DNA of 64,000 bases from Lachnospiraceae bacterium (GTDB lineage Bacteria > Bacillota > Clostridia > Lachnospirales > Lachnospiraceae), in the NCBI GenBank assembly GCA_017473115.1, contig JAFUNC010000014.1, positions 62,001 to 126,000 of the forward strand, given 5' to 3'. Both the position numbers and the translations under genes were made by a program. Position 1 is the stretch's first letter; every line of letters starts with the position of its first letter. The notes beneath the pieces are model-generated. The model searched no databases, had not been told where the DNA came from, and saw only the letters and a list, made by a program, of their open reading frames with translations. Below, piece after piece: positions 44,215-53,534 of the stretch.

Positions 44215-46200
44215 TTATCTTTTAAGATTTACAAGTTCTTCCAATAAAGTATCGGAAACTGTAATAATACGGCTGTTTGCCTGGAAACCACGCTGGGTTG
44301 TAATCATCTCTGTAAATTCAGCAGAAAGGTCAACGTTACTCATTTCCAAAACACCGGTTGACATATAGCCGCCACCTGCGGATACATCAACACCGATTCC
44401 GTCAAATTCGCCGGAGTTCAAGGTTGCGCTGTAAAGGTTATCGCCTTCCTTCTGCAAACCGGAAGCGTTAGAGAAAGATGCTACCGCAATCTGTCCGAGA
44501 AGTCTGGTCTGACCATTATCATAAGATGCATAAATCATACCGTTATTCTGAATAGATACGCCTGATAATTCACCAAGTTTACGTCCGGAACCAAGACCGG
44601 TTTTATCACCGGAAACCATACCGATGGTAGATGTCTTATTATTGTTAAACATGGATGATGCAGTCCAATCGATGGAAACGTCACTAAAGTGTGTCAAATC
44701 CACGGGATTACCAAGTACGTCAACTGTATTTGCCGCAAAATCAAGTACGGAAGTATCCATACCATTGATAGACTTAAACTCACCGGTTGCAGTATCGTAA
44801 ATCAAAGTATTACCTGATAAAATAGTTGTGGATGTCACCTGTGCCTGACCGTCCGGAGATACCATAAATTCATAGGTGGTATTCGGCTTCGTTGTATCTA
44901 CACCGTAAGCTTCTTCAATGGTGATTTCCCTTGTGAAATTGGTGCCGTCATAAGTTGTATTTCCGGCAACGGTAAAATCCTGTGTAATTTCAAAAGTTAC
45001 ATTACCGTCAGCATCCAAAGTTACATCAAACGACTGGAAACCTGTTTTATTTAATACCGTCTGCCAATCTGCATCTGTATCGGAAGTCAATTTATATTCC
45101 TTACCGTCTGCATCTTTGTAATAATAGTATGTACTGTTATCCGTAGGATCCGTCACGTAAATCAAATCAAATGATTCTTCCAAATCATCTTTTGTCAATG
45201 TACCGGTACCTTTCATAGTTACGGTATCATCTGCTTCCAATTTACCGTTGTTCTGTTGCGCAAGTGCAACCGGATCTGCAACTGTATAAGTAATGCCGCT
45301 TACTTTATTTGAATCATAATCAGAAAATGTTTCCGAAAAACCGGATTTCTTATAATATGTATCCGTCACATCATCAAATGTCACTTCATCCAACAAAGAA
45401 GCCAATGTAGTTTCTTCCAAAACTTTCTCTTCGCCGAATGTAGCGATATCTTTGATACTACCTACATTGTAGCGGTCTTTTAATGATTCATTGGTGGTTC
45501 CGTCAAGAATATCTGTTAATTCTACGGTATACTGACCTTCTTCTTCTAAATTCTTAATCGCAAATTTAGCGGTATAAGAATAACCCAAACCATCGTAAAT
45601 ACTTACACTGACAACTTTACCATCTGCAGAAGCTGCATTGGTGTCATTTTTATCCAAAATACCGGATACATATGCCTTGGTAGTAGCCTCAGGCGGATAA
45701 GTTAAATTATCTGCACTCATAATTCTCAAGGGCTGTACAATATCCTGTTTAATAGTCTGAGTTTCGGGATCTACACCCCATCCCATAACGTTATATCCGT
45801 TTGATGTCATAGCAAGATTACCTGCTGCATCCACATAAAACGAACCGTCTCTTGTAAAGAAATTATTCAATCCGTCGTTCACAATGAAGAAGGAATCGCC
45901 GGTAATTCTGATATCAAAAGGATTACCGGTTGTCTGGCTTGCACCTGCGGTTGTAATCGCTGTCGAAATCGCACCACTGGTAGAACCAAGACCAATCTGT
46001 TTTGCATTGATACCTGCTCTGCCGGTTGTTTCGTTCGGTCCGGAAGCAGCCTGTGTTGTCTGATACATTAATTCACTGAATGTAATAGACTGTGACTTGT
46101 ATGCTGTTGTATTTACGTTTGCAATGTTGTTACCGATAACATCCATCTTAACCTGGTGGGTCTTTAAACCTGCTACACCAGAATATAATGCTCTCATCAT
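44215..46200 (-). CDS. flgE: flagellar hook protein FlgE
   Basis: 661 residues, longer than the roughly 400 of E. coli FlgE. The N-terminal MMRALYSGVAGLKTHQVKMD and DVIGNNIANVNTTAYKS, and the C-terminal NVDLSAEFTEMITTQRGFQA, are the flanking D0 domains of hook proteins. The insert (about 200-480) is a Thr/Asp/Gly-rich surface domain. FlgE polymerises into the hook under FliK length control. It is followed by a hairpin. Confidence 0.95.
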   Translation of the reverse strand: MMRALYSGVAGLKTHQVKMDVIGNNIANVNTTAYKSQSITFSELMYQTTQAASGPNETTGRAGINAKQIGLGSTSGAISTAITTAGASQTTGNPFDIRITGDSFFIVNDGLNNFFTRDGSFYVDAAGNLAMTSNGYNVMGWGVDPETQTIKQDIVQPLRIMSADNLTYPPEATTKAYVSGILDKNDTNAASADGKVVSVSIYDGLGYSYTAKFAIKNLEEEGQYTVELTDILDGTTNESLKDRYNVGSIKDIATFGEEKVLEETTLASLLDEVTFDDVTDTYYKKSGFSETFSDYDSNKVSGITYTVADPVALAQQNNGKLEADDTVTMKGTGTLTKDDLEESFDLIYVTDPTDNSTYYYYKDADGKEYKLTSDTDADWQTVLNKTGFQSFDVTLDADGNVTFEITQDFTVAGNTTYDGTNFTREITIEEAYGVDTTKPNTTYEFMVSPDGQAQVTSTTILSGNTLIYDTATGEFKSINGMDTSVLDFAANTVDVLGNPVDLTHFSDVSIDWTASSMFNNNKTSTIGMVSGDKTGLGSGRKLGELSGVSIQNNGMIYASYDNGQTRLLGQIAVASFSNASGLQKEGDNLYSATLNSGEFDGIGVDVSAGGGYMSTGVLEMSNVDLSAEFTEMITTQRGFQANSRIITVSDTLLEELVNLKR

Positions 46201-46281
46201 AATATTTGACCTCCCAAATTATATTTTGACGTTTTCGTTTCCTCTGTCGTTCAGAAACGTTAGCCTCCTTGTAAGGTCCGG

Positions 46282-46680
46282 CTATGCAATTACTGCTCCG
46301 TCAATGTTTGTAAAAATGTTCCCTCTGGCCTCTGCTTGGTCCAATGCCGTGACCACCGTTTTGTTCGGTACATTCACGATAAAGGCCAACTCATCTACGA
46401 TTACCAGAGAATCTTTGATGCCTTTCTGACCTGCATTTTTGGCACCTTCCTGTAATCGTTCCATCTGTGCTTCGGACAATTCAATATTTCTGTCAATCAA
46501 ACGTCCTGCTGCATGTTTGGAAAATTTCAGTTCCGTGACCTGATTTTGCTCCGTGGTCCGGCTCAAAACCTCTTGGAATGATAATCCGGTTCCGATATTT
46601 TGTCTCGGAATTGTTTTGTTTACGGGAAGTTGTCCGCTTACCTGTAGGTTTGAAAGGAATTGACTGTTTTCAATCTTCAT
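46282..46680 (-). CDS. flagellar operon protein of the TIGR02530 type
   Basis: 132 residues, with LKFSKHAAGRLIDRNIELSE and LVIVDELAFIVNVPNKTVVT, the two segments of the small family found between flgD and flgE in Gram-positive flagellar operons. The function is unknown. The second in-frame ATG (46680) was chosen because AAGGAGG lies seven bases upstream; the first ATG is one base away from it. Confidence 0.85.
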   Translation of the reverse strand: MKIENSQFLSNLQVSGQLPVNKTIPRQNIGTGLSFQEVLSRTTEQNQVTELKFSKHAAGRLIDRNIELSEAQMERLQEGAKNAGQKGIKDSLVIVDELAFIVNVPNKTVVTALDQAEARGNIFTNIDGAVIA

Positions 46681-46698
46681 CCTCATCCCTCCTTGGAA

Positions 46699-47448
46699 TT
46701 ATTCGGTTACGGCTCCCTCCGTTGCATCATTACTTTCTTCCGTTGCATCTCCTGCAGTCTCATTACCGTCAGCAGAAGTTTCTTCCTTCTTTGCCGCTTC
46801 TTCCGCTGCTGCGAGAAGTTCGTTTAACTTATTTACATACTCGCTGATTACCTGTTCTTTTTCTTCACCAAGCATTTCTACCTGATAATCTGTCATCGTT
46901 GCGTATGTATTGTAAATATTAAGAATAGAAGTTGCATCATTTAAAGTAACCTGCTCAATCTTCGGAAGTTTATCAAGTTCTTTGTTGATGGTTGAAATTG
47001 CTTCCATACCTGCCTGATATTCATCATCTACAATCTGCACTACATCATCTACGGAATATAATGTGCCTTCAATGCTGACATAGGCTTTGTTGCCCTGATA
47101 ACTAACGGATTCTACCTGACCCTGTACCGTAGTTGTCTTTCCCGACTCGGAAGTGCTTTCTACGATTACTTCTTTACCAACCATTTCAGACGCTCTGGAA
47201 AGTGTCATATTTGCACTCATATTCTGCATCTGCTCTAATTCAGAGAAAGTTGCATACTGGGAAATATATTCCGTGTTAGAAGTAGGCTCTAAAGGATCCT
47301 GATATTTCATCTGAGCAACCAACAACTGTAAAAATGCTTCCTTATCCATTGAATTTGCGGATGCCGGAGCCTTTGTTTCTTTCTTTGTCGCTTGGGATTT
47401 ACTTGTAACTAATTCCCCATCCACGTAAGGCGCTGATATTGTACTCAT
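46699..47448 (-). CDS. flgD: flagellar hook capping protein FlgD
   Basis: 249 residues. The N-terminal FlgD core is MDKEAFLQLLVAQMKYQDPL followed by PTSNTEYISQYATFSELEQM. The C-terminal part is a Glu/Ala-rich coiled coil ending in EEAAKKEETSADGNETAG, longer than usual. FlgD caps the growing hook. It follows fliK after 13 bases. Confidence 0.95.
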   Translation of the reverse strand: MSTISAPYVDGELVTSKSQATKKETKAPASANSMDKEAFLQLLVAQMKYQDPLEPTSNTEYISQYATFSELEQMQNMSANMTLSRASEMVGKEVIVESTSESGKTTTVQGQVESVSYQGNKAYVSIEGTLYSVDDVVQIVDDEYQAGMEAISTINKELDKLPKIEQVTLNDATSILNIYNTYATMTDYQVEMLGEEKEQVISEYVNKLNELLAAAEEAAKKEETSADGNETAGDATEESNDATEGAVTE

Positions 47449-47461
47449 CGTATCTTTCCTC

Positions 47462-48871
47462 CTATGCCTTGTAGTCTACTGTATTTCCGTCTGCTTCCAT
47501 CATTTCTGCTACGAGTTGTTCTTCTTCCGTCAACTCTTCTTCCATCCAATCACCGTTTAAGTTAATGCTTCGGGTTGCTGTTCTTCTCGCCTGTGCCTGA
47601 GCCTGACCGTTTTCTTCATTGCTCTGCTGCATATTTTCGTTAAAAGCGTGACTTTCAACGGTTACTTCTACTGCGTCCACCTTAATGCCCTGCTCAGCAA
47701 AGTTTTCTTTCAACTGAATCAACTGTACTTCCAAAGCCGCTTTTACTAATTCGTTCTGTACCGTAAGTTGTGCTGTTACATTACCCTGTTTTGAACTTAA
47801 ATGAATGTGGAGTGTGCCAAGATTCTCGGGATTAAGTTGCATCTCTACCTCTGAAATTCCGGGGCGGATGTTTGTCTTAATGTATTCTCCGATTTGATCG
47901 TAAATCTCTTGTGTACTCATATTGCCGGTATTCACATTCTGACTAAAATCATTCACCGTCTGATTTACGGTCTGTGTATTGCTCTGCTGGAATGAATTTT
48001 CAGCCACTGTCTGGCTGTTTGTTCCTGACTGCTGTTTGTTTTCTTTGCTTTCCGTACCGGTCTCCGCTTTGTTTAACTCTGTTTCTTTTACGGTTGAATT
48101 CTCATCAGTCATCATCTGCTCATCGGTTGTTTCCGAATCATCTTTTCGACTGACAACGGGTTCTTCCGCATCGGTTTCTCTCACATCCTGTACCGCTTCC
48201 GGTTCAGAAATCTGTGTTTCTTCCGTTTCTTGTGTTTCCACGGGTACTGTCTGCTCTTCCGTTGCCGGCATCTGTACTTCTTCTTCAGTTTGTGCAAATC
48301 GCTCCATCGCCATCTGCATCTGAGTGTCCGTCAACTGAAATTCCTCCTGTACATTGCTAAGAAGTTCATTTGCAAAAGTATTCAATTCCTGCAAAGTCTG
48401 ATATGCATCTGCATTCGTAAGAAGTTCCACCGGTGTGGCAATCTGTTCAATCTCCATAACCAAAGCGGTCATACCTTCCTGTGTAAAAAGAGATGCATTG
48501 GTAAGCCCTAAAGTTTCCATCACTGCTTCTAACTCTTCCACCGTAATGTCAAGTTTTTCAGCAATTTCCGTCTTCAGTTCTTCTGCTGCGCTTTCCAGTT
48601 CTTTTTCTACTGCGTTTACATCTTCCGGTTCTGTCTTCTGTACTTCTGTCTGAGTCTGATTAAGTTCATCTGCTTTTTTGGATACATTCATTGTATTCTC
48701 TGTTGCAGATGTTTTCGTAATCATCGGTTCCTCTTTTACAGTACCTTCGGACTTCTCTGCCGCCGTTTGAAAAATCCCTGCAAACTCGCCGTTTTGAGTA
48801 TCCATGTTGCCGATATTATTGCTAATACCCATCATCATGTCTCCCAACTGTGTTACTGTTGCGCTGGTCAT
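47462..48871 (-). CDS. fliK: flagellar hook-length control protein FliK
   Basis: 469 residues. The first about 320 residues are low-complexity, Glu/Thr/Gln-rich, as expected for the ruler part. The C-terminal FliK domain (about 325-415) has LNPENLGTLHIHLSSKQGNV, the Flg_hook signature. It measures hook length and triggers the FlhB switch. A sigma-D-type promoter lies about 90 bases upstream, and AAGGAGG precedes the ATG. Confidence 0.93.
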   Translation of the reverse strand: MTSATVTQLGDMMMGISNNIGNMDTQNGEFAGIFQTAAEKSEGTVKEEPMITKTSATENTMNVSKKADELNQTQTEVQKTEPEDVNAVEKELESAAEELKTEIAEKLDITVEELEAVMETLGLTNASLFTQEGMTALVMEIEQIATPVELLTNADAYQTLQELNTFANELLSNVQEEFQLTDTQMQMAMERFAQTEEEVQMPATEEQTVPVETQETEETQISEPEAVQDVRETDAEEPVVSRKDDSETTDEQMMTDENSTVKETELNKAETGTESKENKQQSGTNSQTVAENSFQQSNTQTVNQTVNDFSQNVNTGNMSTQEIYDQIGEYIKTNIRPGISEVEMQLNPENLGTLHIHLSSKQGNVTAQLTVQNELVKAALEVQLIQLKENFAEQGIKVDAVEVTVESHAFNENMQQSNEENGQAQAQARRTATRSINLNGDWMEEELTEEEQLVAEMMEADGNTVDYKA

Positions 48872-48957
48872 CCAAATTCCTCCTTCCTTATGAATTTTTC
48901 AAGGTTCTTTACATATTTTCAGACATTTTAAGGATGTCTCCTATGCAATCATATATT

Positions 48958-48986
48958 ATATCGGTCCGAAACCCGTTTTTCTTAAC
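48958..48986 (-). promoter_or_regulatory. internal sigma-D-type promoter before fliK
   Basis: Minus strand GTTAAG (48986-48981), then ACCGATAT (48965-48958) with 15 bases between TAAG and the -10, and ATAATATATG following. The element is nearly the same as the sigma-D promoter upstream of flgB. The -35 overlaps the stop codon of the preceding gene. An AGACAT/ATGTCT hairpin lies in the leader (48921-48939). Confidence 0.65.
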
Positions 48987-49851
48987 TCTCAGGTTCCATA
49001 ATTTTTGTAATTCTTGCGGCCACTTCCGGATCCATTACACCAAGAATTTTACCGCGATCATCCGGCTGCATTGCGCCAAGAATCTTGGCCGCCAATTCCA
49101 AATCATCCGTCATAGCTTCAAAAATGCCTGCCGCTTCTTTGGGTTTCATCTCAGAATATGCCTGTGCATATTCTTCAATATCCGCACCATACACTTCCTG
49201 ATGTACCACCTGCTGGTAAATCAATTCAGCAGTCTCGGGATCCATAGCGGTATAATAGTCAATAAATGCTTCCACGCCGGGACCGTTTTCACTATATACC
49301 ACCTCTTCATAAAACTCGGTTTTAATACGTTGGAATTCCACCTGATTATCTTCAAAAGTTTCCAATCTTTTTACCTCTGCCGTAAGAGCGGCAATCTGCT
49401 CTTCATAGGCTTCAATGGTCGCAATCTGTCCATCAATCTGAGTCTCATATACCTTAATCTGATCTACCGCATCCTTCAGACTGCTATATCCGTAATAACT
49501 CTCCACGTTCTCCGTTTCCGTAATGGTATCTGCAGGCAAAATTTTATTCAGAACCGGAATATCCTTAATCAATGGTGCAGCCACATTGGTGCCGATTCCG
49601 GCCACATCCAACTTAATTAAAAGAACAGTTATCCCAAGCCAAATCACCACCAACAAAAGCGTCACAAAAAACACCGCCACACCACTGCCGGAAGATTCCG
49701 AATCCAACTCTGCCTCCTGAGCCGCCAATTCTTTGGCACGACGTTTCGCTTCTTTCTTCTGTTTTTTCTTTTCTGCTTCTAATTTTTTGCGCTCTGCTTT
49801 GATGCGGTCACGCTCTAATTTTTCCTGTCTGCTATCATCATTTGCTGCCAT
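48982..49851 (-). CDS. MotE/YlxF-like flagellar protein
   Basis: 289 residues. A highly charged Lys/Glu/Arg N-terminus (about 1-50), a membrane helix (about 55-78), a coiled coil (about 115-160), and a C-terminal MgtE-N-like domain (YSEMKPKEAAGIFEAMTDDL, ILGAMQPDDRGKILGVMDP). MotE of Campylobacter chaperones MotC and YlxF holds the equivalent place between fliJ and fliK in Bacillus. A flagellar stator or export accessory role is inferred. Confidence 0.82.
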   Translation of the reverse strand: MAANDDSRQEKLERDRIKAERKKLEAEKKKQKKEAKRRAKELAAQEAELDSESSGSGVAVFFVTLLLVVIWLGITVLLIKLDVAGIGTNVAAPLIKDIPVLNKILPADTITETENVESYYGYSSLKDAVDQIKVYETQIDGQIATIEAYEEQIAALTAEVKRLETFEDNQVEFQRIKTEFYEEVVYSENGPGVEAFIDYYTAMDPETAELIYQQVVHQEVYGADIEEYAQAYSEMKPKEAAGIFEAMTDDLELAAKILGAMQPDDRGKILGVMDPEVAARITKIMEPES

Positions 49852-49863
49852 AAAAAACTCCTT

Positions 49864-50310
49864 TTACCGGGCACTTCTTGCCGAACGATAACTGTTCAAC
49901 TGGTCAATTTCCTTACTTTCCGCACGATTTTCTTCCTGCAAAAATTCTTCAAACGCGTGCTCTTTTAACTTCTCATATGTTTTTGTCTGTGTTCTTGCTT
50001 CCATCATTTTACGGGAAGCCGCATCCACAGCCTTCTGCGCAACATTCACCGCAAGTTGTTGCTGTTTTTCCAAGTCCTTGGTATATTCAATGGCCTTTTT
50101 ATTATCCAGAATTTCCCGAACATCTATTACCTGATTACGCAACTCTATGCCGTAAGCAATGTAGTCTTCCTTACGTTTGATAATCTGCGCAAGCAATTCC
50201 TGTTCTTCCAACAGTTTCTGCTGCGCCTGGGCAAATTCCGTTTTCGCCTGCTCTTCCAACTTGGTTTTCATATCCAGTATATTTTGCATACGAAATCGAA
50301 AAACCGACAT
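49864..50310 (-). CDS. fliJ: flagellar export chaperone FliJ
   Basis: 148 residues, almost entirely coiled coil, starting SVFRFRMQNILDMKTKLEEQ, the typical FliJ N-terminus. FliJ is the central stalk of the FliI ATPase ring and escorts empty chaperones. It lies between fliI and the MotE-like gene. Confidence 0.93.
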   Translation of the reverse strand: MSVFRFRMQNILDMKTKLEEQAKTEFAQAQQKLLEEQELLAQIIKRKEDYIAYGIELRNQVIDVREILDNKKAIEYTKDLEKQQQLAVNVAQKAVDAASRKMMEARTQTKTYEKLKEHAFEEFLQEENRAESKEIDQLNSYRSARSAR

Positions 50311-50333
50311 AAAATACCTCTTTTATTATAAAA

Positions 50334-51644
50334 TTACTCAAAAAGTTCTTTCATCAAATCAAGGGTTTCTTCGTAAGTATATTTCTCATCCGTCATCTGA
50401 CACAAAAAGCCGTTTACCTTGTTAATATACGTAATGGATTCGTCAATTGCAGGATTACTGCCCTTTTTATAGGCTCCGATATTAATCAAATCCTCTGCAT
50501 CATTGTAAGTTGCCATAATACCCTTAATTCTGGATGCCAGACGCTTCTGCTCCTTATCCGTAATCATAGACATACAACGGGAAATAGATTGTAACACATC
50601 AATAGCCGGATAATGATTCTTGTGGGCCAGTTTACGGTTCAACATAATATGACCGTCCAAAATACTTCGTGCAGTATCCGTAATCGGTTCGTTAAAATCA
50701 TCACCATCCACTAAAACGGTATACAAACCGGTAATGGAACCTTTCTCATTATTCCCTGCACGTTCCAATAATTTCGGCATCTCCGCATACACACTGGGCG
50801 GATAACCGCGTGTCACCGGCGGTTCACCGCTGGCAAGACCTATTTCTCGCTGCGCCATGGAAAATCGTGTTAACGAGTCCATCATCAAAAGAACGTCTTT
50901 TCCTTTGTCCCGGAAATATTCCGCAATGGCAGTAGCCGTCTTAGCAGCCTTGTTACGTTCCAAAGCAGGTTTGTCCGAAGTGGCCACAACCACCACGGAA
51001 CGTCTCATACCTTCTTCACCAAGGTCATTTTCAATAAACTCTTTTACCTCACGACCACGCTCACCAATCAAGGCAATCACATTAATATCCGCCTTGGTAT
51101 TCCTTGCAAACATACCCATCAGGGTAGACTTACCCACACCGGAACCGGCAAAAATGCCGATACGTTGTCCCTTACCGATGGTAATCAGGCCGTCCACGGC
51201 TTTCACTCCAAGCGGAAGAACCTCCGAAATAATTTCTCTCGACATCGGGTCCGGCGGCGGCGATTCCACACTATACGAAGCACCGGCAGTAAAATTCTTA
51301 CCATCCAAAGGTCTTCCAAGACCATCCAATACCTGTCCTAATAAAAAAGGACCAACCTGTACCGTTAACGATTTGCCCTGATTTTCTACAAGACATCCCA
51401 ATCCGATACCGCTTGTCACTTCAAAAGGCATCAGCAACGTCTTGTTATCTTTGAATCCTACCACTTCCGCCATAATGGAGTTGCTTTTATCTTCCTCCGT
51501 ATAAATACAACATATATCACCAAGGGTAGCATCCGGTCCTGCTGACTCAATGGTCAGACCAACTACGTTTACTACCCTTCCGAGTTTTTTAAAATAATGT
51601 TTACTTTTTAACTTCTGATATTTATCCGGATTAATGGTACTCAT
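50334..51644 (-). CDS. fliI: flagellum-specific ATPase FliI
   Basis: 436 residues. Walker A GSGVGKST near 167-174, Walker B LLMMDSLTRFSMAQREIGLA, and SGEPPVTRGYPPSVYAEMPK, all hallmarks of FliI/F1-beta type export ATPases. The ATG at 51644 was chosen over the adjacent TTG because AGGAA is better spaced. FliI energises loading of export substrates with FliH and FliJ. Confidence 0.97.
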   Translation of the reverse strand: MSTINPDKYQKLKSKHYFKKLGRVVNVVGLTIESAGPDATLGDICCIYTEEDKSNSIMAEVVGFKDNKTLLMPFEVTSGIGLGCLVENQGKSLTVQVGPFLLGQVLDGLGRPLDGKNFTAGASYSVESPPPDPMSREIISEVLPLGVKAVDGLITIGKGQRIGIFAGSGVGKSTLMGMFARNTKADINVIALIGERGREVKEFIENDLGEEGMRRSVVVVATSDKPALERNKAAKTATAIAEYFRDKGKDVLLMMDSLTRFSMAQREIGLASGEPPVTRGYPPSVYAEMPKLLERAGNNEKGSITGLYTVLVDGDDFNEPITDTARSILDGHIMLNRKLAHKNHYPAIDVLQSISRCMSMITDKEQKRLASRIKGIMATYNDAEDLINIGAYKKGSNPAIDESITYINKVNGFLCQMTDEKYTYEETLDLMKELFE

Positions 51645-51667
51645 CAAAAATTCCTATGCTTTTATTG

Positions 51668-52543
51668 TTATTCATAACTTAATAATTTTAACTGTTTACG
51701 AAGTTCCTCCAACTGCGTTTTAAAACCACAGTCAAAAATCGCTCCGTCCGTTTCAATGATACACTGACCTTTACGCATACTGAAATCTTCCACAATATCT
51801 ACATTTTCAGTCGCAATACCGGTGCCTGCCACCAGTTCCTTTTTCTGCATGGAAATATACGGATAATCATCCTTGGATACATGCAGAAGAAACTTTCTGA
51901 CACCGTCCATTTGAAAAAGAGTTGTATTAATCAAATGTAAAACGATTTCTCTGTGTTCTTCCAATACAACACCAAACACATGCTCATAAACATCTGTAAT
52001 AACATCCACAAGTTTCGGTTCCAGTTCTTCCACAACAGCGCGATAGTCCGCTTCCAATTCTTGCTTCATGCGTTCGAGTTCCTGTTGTTTATGCGACATT
52101 TCATCCGTACCTTTTTTCAGGCCTTCCGCATATCCTTGTTCTTTTCCCGCTTTCGCGGCTTCATCCTTAATTTGTAATGCTTCTTTTTTGGCGCTGTTCA
52201 GGATTTGTTCAGCCTCTTCATTTGCCTTTTGGATAATATCACTGGCTGCTTTGCTGGTAATTTGCATGTCAGCCTTGCTGCCTTTATCCAATCCGCCCAA
52301 ACCATCTTCAAAATGTGAATCCGCTTCTTCATCCTCTGCCAAAAGCACCGCAACTTCTGTTGCACCGATTCCTTCTGAAAATACATCCTCCAACTCTCCG
52401 GCAGTATCCTCTTTTACCATTTGGGCAATAGATTCCAGTTTTTTGGCAACAATATCATTGCTGTTGATGATACGCACTTCTCTCTCCTGCACAACCGCAG
52501 AAGACTTAAAGAAATTACTAGACAATGATTTCGTCACCTCCAC
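51668..52543 (-). CDS. fliH: flagellar assembly protein FliH
   Basis: 291 residues. A long helical and coiled-coil middle (ASDIIQKANEEAEQILNSAK) with AxxE-type heptads, then a C-terminal domain like the V-type ATPase E subunit. FliH binds FliI and the C-ring. The frame overlaps fliG by 26 bases; GTG at 52543 or 52537, or TTG at 52525, could be the start, the last having GGAGGTGA upstream within fliG. Confidence 0.92.
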   Translation of the reverse strand: MEVTKSLSSNFFKSSAVVQEREVRIINSNDIVAKKLESIAQMVKEDTAGELEDVFSEGIGATEVAVLLAEDEEADSHFEDGLGGLDKGSKADMQITSKAASDIIQKANEEAEQILNSAKKEALQIKDEAAKAGKEQGYAEGLKKGTDEMSHKQQELERMKQELEADYRAVVEELEPKLVDVITDVYEHVFGVVLEEHREIVLHLINTTLFQMDGVRKFLLHVSKDDYPYISMQKKELVAGTGIATENVDIVEDFSMRKGQCIIETDGAIFDCGFKTQLEELRKQLKLLSYE

Positions 52544-53528
52544 CTCTGGAAATTACAATTTCACCGGCATCTTCTAACTTACGGATCGTATTAACAATTT
52601 TCTGCTGAGCCTCTTCTACGTCTTTCATACGAACAGGTCCCATAAATTCCATATCTTCCTTAATCATAACCGCAAGACGCTGGGACATATTACGGAATAC
52701 GGCATTCTGAACTTCTTCATTTGCACCTTTCAACGCAACCGCCAAATCATTGTTATCTACATCACGCAACACACGCTGGATTGCACGGTCGTCCAAAAGA
52801 AGAATATCTTCGAATACAAACATTTTCTTTCGGATTTCGTCTGCCAGTTCCGGATCTTCGATTTCCAAAGTCTCCATAATGTGTTTTTCGGTACCGCGGT
52901 CTACCGTATTCAAAATTTCCACCACGTGGTCCACACCACCGATAATGGTGTAATCCTGATTAACAAGATTTGCAAGTTTTGATTCCAGAATCTTCTCCAC
53001 TTCTTTGATGACATCCGGACTGGTTCTGTCCATGGTTGCAATACGTCTTGCAACTTCCACCTGTTGTTCCGGTGATAATGCCGAAACAATCATCGCAGAC
53101 TGACCGGGTCCCAAATAAGATAAAATCAATGCAATGGTCTGAGGATGTTCGTCTTGGATGAAACTCAATAACTGGCTGGCATCTGTCTTACGTACAAACT
53201 CGAAAGGCTTTACCTGGATAGACGCAGTCAGACGATTGAGAACTTCCACCGCTTTATCGGCACCCAAGGCCTTTTCCAAAAGTTCCTTAGCGTAGCCGAT
53301 ACCACCCTCTGCGATATACTGCTGCGCAAGACAAACTTCATAAAATTCATTAATAATACTTTCTTTGATTTGAGGAGTTACACTTCTTGTATTGGCAATT
53401 TCCAATGTTAACTCTTCAATTTCATCTTCTTTCAAATGTTTAAAAATTAACGCAGACTTCTCCGGCCCCAAAGAAATCAAAAGAATCGCCGCTTTTTGAA
53501 GTCCTGTAATTCTATCGTCACCTCTCAT
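52518..53528 (-). CDS. fliG: flagellar motor switch protein FliG
   Basis: 336 residues, the family norm. The middle domain contains DEHPQTIALILSYLGPGQSA (EHPQR-type motif) and the C-terminal domain carries the charged torque helix around DDRAIQRVLRDVDNNDLAVA. FliG links the MS ring to the C-ring and meets MotA. It begins six bases after fliF and overlaps fliH. Confidence 0.97.
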   Translation of the reverse strand: MRGDDRITGLQKAAILLISLGPEKSALIFKHLKEDEIEELTLEIANTRSVTPQIKESIINEFYEVCLAQQYIAEGGIGYAKELLEKALGADKAVEVLNRLTASIQVKPFEFVRKTDASQLLSFIQDEHPQTIALILSYLGPGQSAMIVSALSPEQQVEVARRIATMDRTSPDVIKEVEKILESKLANLVNQDYTIIGGVDHVVEILNTVDRGTEKHIMETLEIEDPELADEIRKKMFVFEDILLLDDRAIQRVLRDVDNNDLAVALKGANEEVQNAVFRNMSQRLAVMIKEDMEFMGPVRMKDVEEAQQKIVNTIRKLEDAGEIVISRGGGDEIIV

Positions 53529-53534
53529 GACGGC

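Noticed and set aside
46231-46259. CGTTTC/GAAACG stem upstream of the flgE start as a terminator
   Set aside because: A six-pair stem with a 12-base loop and no U-tract; no evidence of function.
48790-48830. Plus-strand GCCGATAT within fliK as a sigma-D promoter
   Set aside because: No TAAA-like -35 lies 15 bases upstream and no plus-strand gene follows.
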